DNA of 42,843 bases from Tissierellia bacterium. GTDB taxonomy: Bacteria > Bacillota > Clostridia > Tissierellales > Peptoniphilaceae. The DNA lies in assembly GCA_030537815.1 (NCBI GenBank), contig JAUNVF010000019.1, positions 1-42,843 of the forward strand, written 5' to 3'. The notes under the pieces were generated by a model. It saw only the letters and a program-made list of their open reading frames with translations, ran no database searches and was not told the origin of the DNA. Position 1 is the stretch's first letter; each line of letters starts with the position of its first letter. The position numbers and the translations under genes were made by a program. Shown here one piece after another: positions 41,971 to 42,843 of the stretch.

Positions 41971-42690
41971 ATGAAAAATTTAATATTGATATTTGCGATT
42001 ATAATGATGACGGCATGTTCTGGAAATGAACCAATAGAGCAGAAAGACAATTTAGACAAATCGCCAATTGAAGATAAAGTAAAAAAGATGAATGCCGATG
42101 AAATTGCCGCAATTGAGGAAGATGATCAGAGAAAAGATGAGCAAATTGTAATTGATGTGAGAACTCCCGGTGAGTATTTTTCTGGACATCTAAAGCATGC
42201 GATAAATATCCCGCTTCAGGATATAGAAAGAGATGTATCGGTTATAAGTGATTTAAAAGACGATAAATTAGTTTTATATTGCAATACGGGAAATAGATCT
42301 TCAAAAGCTGCAGATATATTGAAAGCTGAAGGATTTAAAGATATAATCGAAGCTCCCGGTGTAAAACAAGTCAAGTATGAACTCTATAAATACAATAATA
42401 TTATGGCAAAAGATTTATTAGAAGCAAATAGAGAGCATGATATATTTTTAATAGATGCTAGAAGAGCTGAAGATTTTAAAGAAGGTCATCTCAAAGATGC
42501 AATAAATATCATTCCTGAAGATTTAGAAAATAACCTTGAACTTATTCCAAAAGACAGGGATATTTACGCATATTGCTACACCGGTAGCTTATCATCTCAA
42601 ATAATGGAGAGGCTTAGCGAAATGGGATATGATAGATTATATAATTGCATAGAAGGTACAGATGAATACGAATATGAATTTGAAAAATAA
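41971..42690 (+). CDS. Lipoprotein with two rhodanese-like domains
   Basis: The 239-residue product has lipobox MTAC (lipid on Cys16) and two rhodanese-type domains. The first (about 56-135) has IVIDVRTPGEYFSGHL and the active loop CNTGNRSS, with Cys104 and the usual Arg. The second (about 152-235) has FLIDARRAEDFKEGHL and the loop CYTGSLSSQ, with Cys202 but no Arg, so its activity may differ. Rhodaneses move sulfane sulfur or bind it; outside the membrane the role may be sulfur or redox handling. The start is ATG 41971 with AGGAGAT just upstream; the longer frame from 41836 runs inside the MATE gene. It is the last gene, followed by a terminator. Confidence 0.9.
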   Translation: MKNLILIFAIIMMTACSGNEPIEQKDNLDKSPIEDKVKKMNADEIAAIEEDDQRKDEQIVIDVRTPGEYFSGHLKHAINIPLQDIERDVSVISDLKDDKLVLYCNTGNRSSKAADILKAEGFKDIIEAPGVKQVKYELYKYNNIMAKDLLEANREHDIFLIDARRAEDFKEGHLKDAINIIPEDLENNLELIPKDRDIYAYCYTGSLSSQIMERLSEMGYDRLYNCIEGTDEYEYEFEK

Positions 42691-42705
42691 TATATAAGTA
42701 TAAAT

Positions 42706-42752
42706 ATGGCGATTTCTTGTGATATAAATTATTTCGAGAATAGCCATTTTTT
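42706..42752 (+). terminator. Rho-independent terminator after the rhodanese lipoprotein gene
   Basis: ATGGC (42706-42710) with GCCAT (42743-42747), inner pairing TTTCT/AGAAT, large AT-rich loop, six T. The last 90 bases of the window are AT-rich with no gene that I can support. Confidence 0.7.
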
Positions 42753-42843
42753 ATCAATATAAAATTTCAAATATTGTATATTGAATATTTTAAATATCTA
42801 TTTAAATGAATTATATGCTTATTTGAATAATACTTATATGATA

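Overview
The window is AT-rich, with frequent AGA/AGG arginine and ATA isoleucine codons, Shine-Dalgarno sites of the GGAGG/GGTGA type, several lipobox lipoproteins, an LCP cell-wall ligase and no outer-membrane genes. It looks like chromosomal core from an anaerobic Bacillota (Firmicutes). Type II IPP isomerase, the giant acyl-CoA dehydratase activase-related protein, L-cysteine desulfidase, YedF/DUF3343 and the M16C protease together suggest Clostridia or Tissierellia (Peptoniphilaceae-like). That placement is an inference from gene content; no marker gene proves it. I see no CRISPR array, insertion sequence, phage gene or plasmid origin.

Layout. 1-129: tRNA-Val(GAC) with encoded CCA and its terminator. 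148-4904: surface and envelope genes, namely a membrane-anchored acidic protein, an orphan sugar-type solute-binding lipoprotein, a lipoprotein with two FMN-binding-like repeats (PplA-like), and cardiolipin synthase. 4979-9739: tandem universal stress protein (minus), nagA, an ApbE flavin transferase lipoprotein, and a minus-strand pair of membrane proteins (YwaF/TIGR02206 and DUF554). 9806-13155: a tightly packed operon of SpoU RNA methyltransferase, HAD phosphatase, ATP-NAD kinase-like protein and endonuclease IV, convergent with exonuclease III. 14134-18703: M16C metalloprotease and a DEAD-box helicase with a DbpA-type C-terminal domain.

18841-23912: a five-gene operon holding a MacB-type ABC ATPase, a secreted and tail-anchored CARDB-like protein, an FtsX-type permease, an SGNH hydrolase and a PAP2 phosphatase. 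It resembles an export or envelope-remodelling unit and is the best candidate for an uncharacterised system. 24025-24330: DUF1294 membrane protein (minus). 24619-26517: overlapping genes yedF, DUF3343, MscS channel and DUF951. They are followed by L-cysteine desulfidase and a dicarboxylate/amino-acid symporter (26593-29052), which gives a sulfur/selenium/cysteine theme.

29177-42690: a small tail-anchored protein (minus), a TIGR01212 radical SAM protein, the 1411-residue activase-related protein, an LCP ligase plus type II IPP isomerase operon, a heterodimeric ABC exporter with one degenerate and one catalytic ATP site, a MATE transporter, and a lipoprotein with two rhodanese domains.

Shared themes. 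The ApbE protein could attach FMN to the PplA-like lipoprotein, making an extracytoplasmic flavin electron carrier. Isoprenoid synthesis (fni) sits with an enzyme that uses polyprenyl-linked substrates (LCP). Every convergent gene pair is separated by one symmetric hairpin that can act as a terminator in both directions. Family calls are from recognised motifs, not from database searches.
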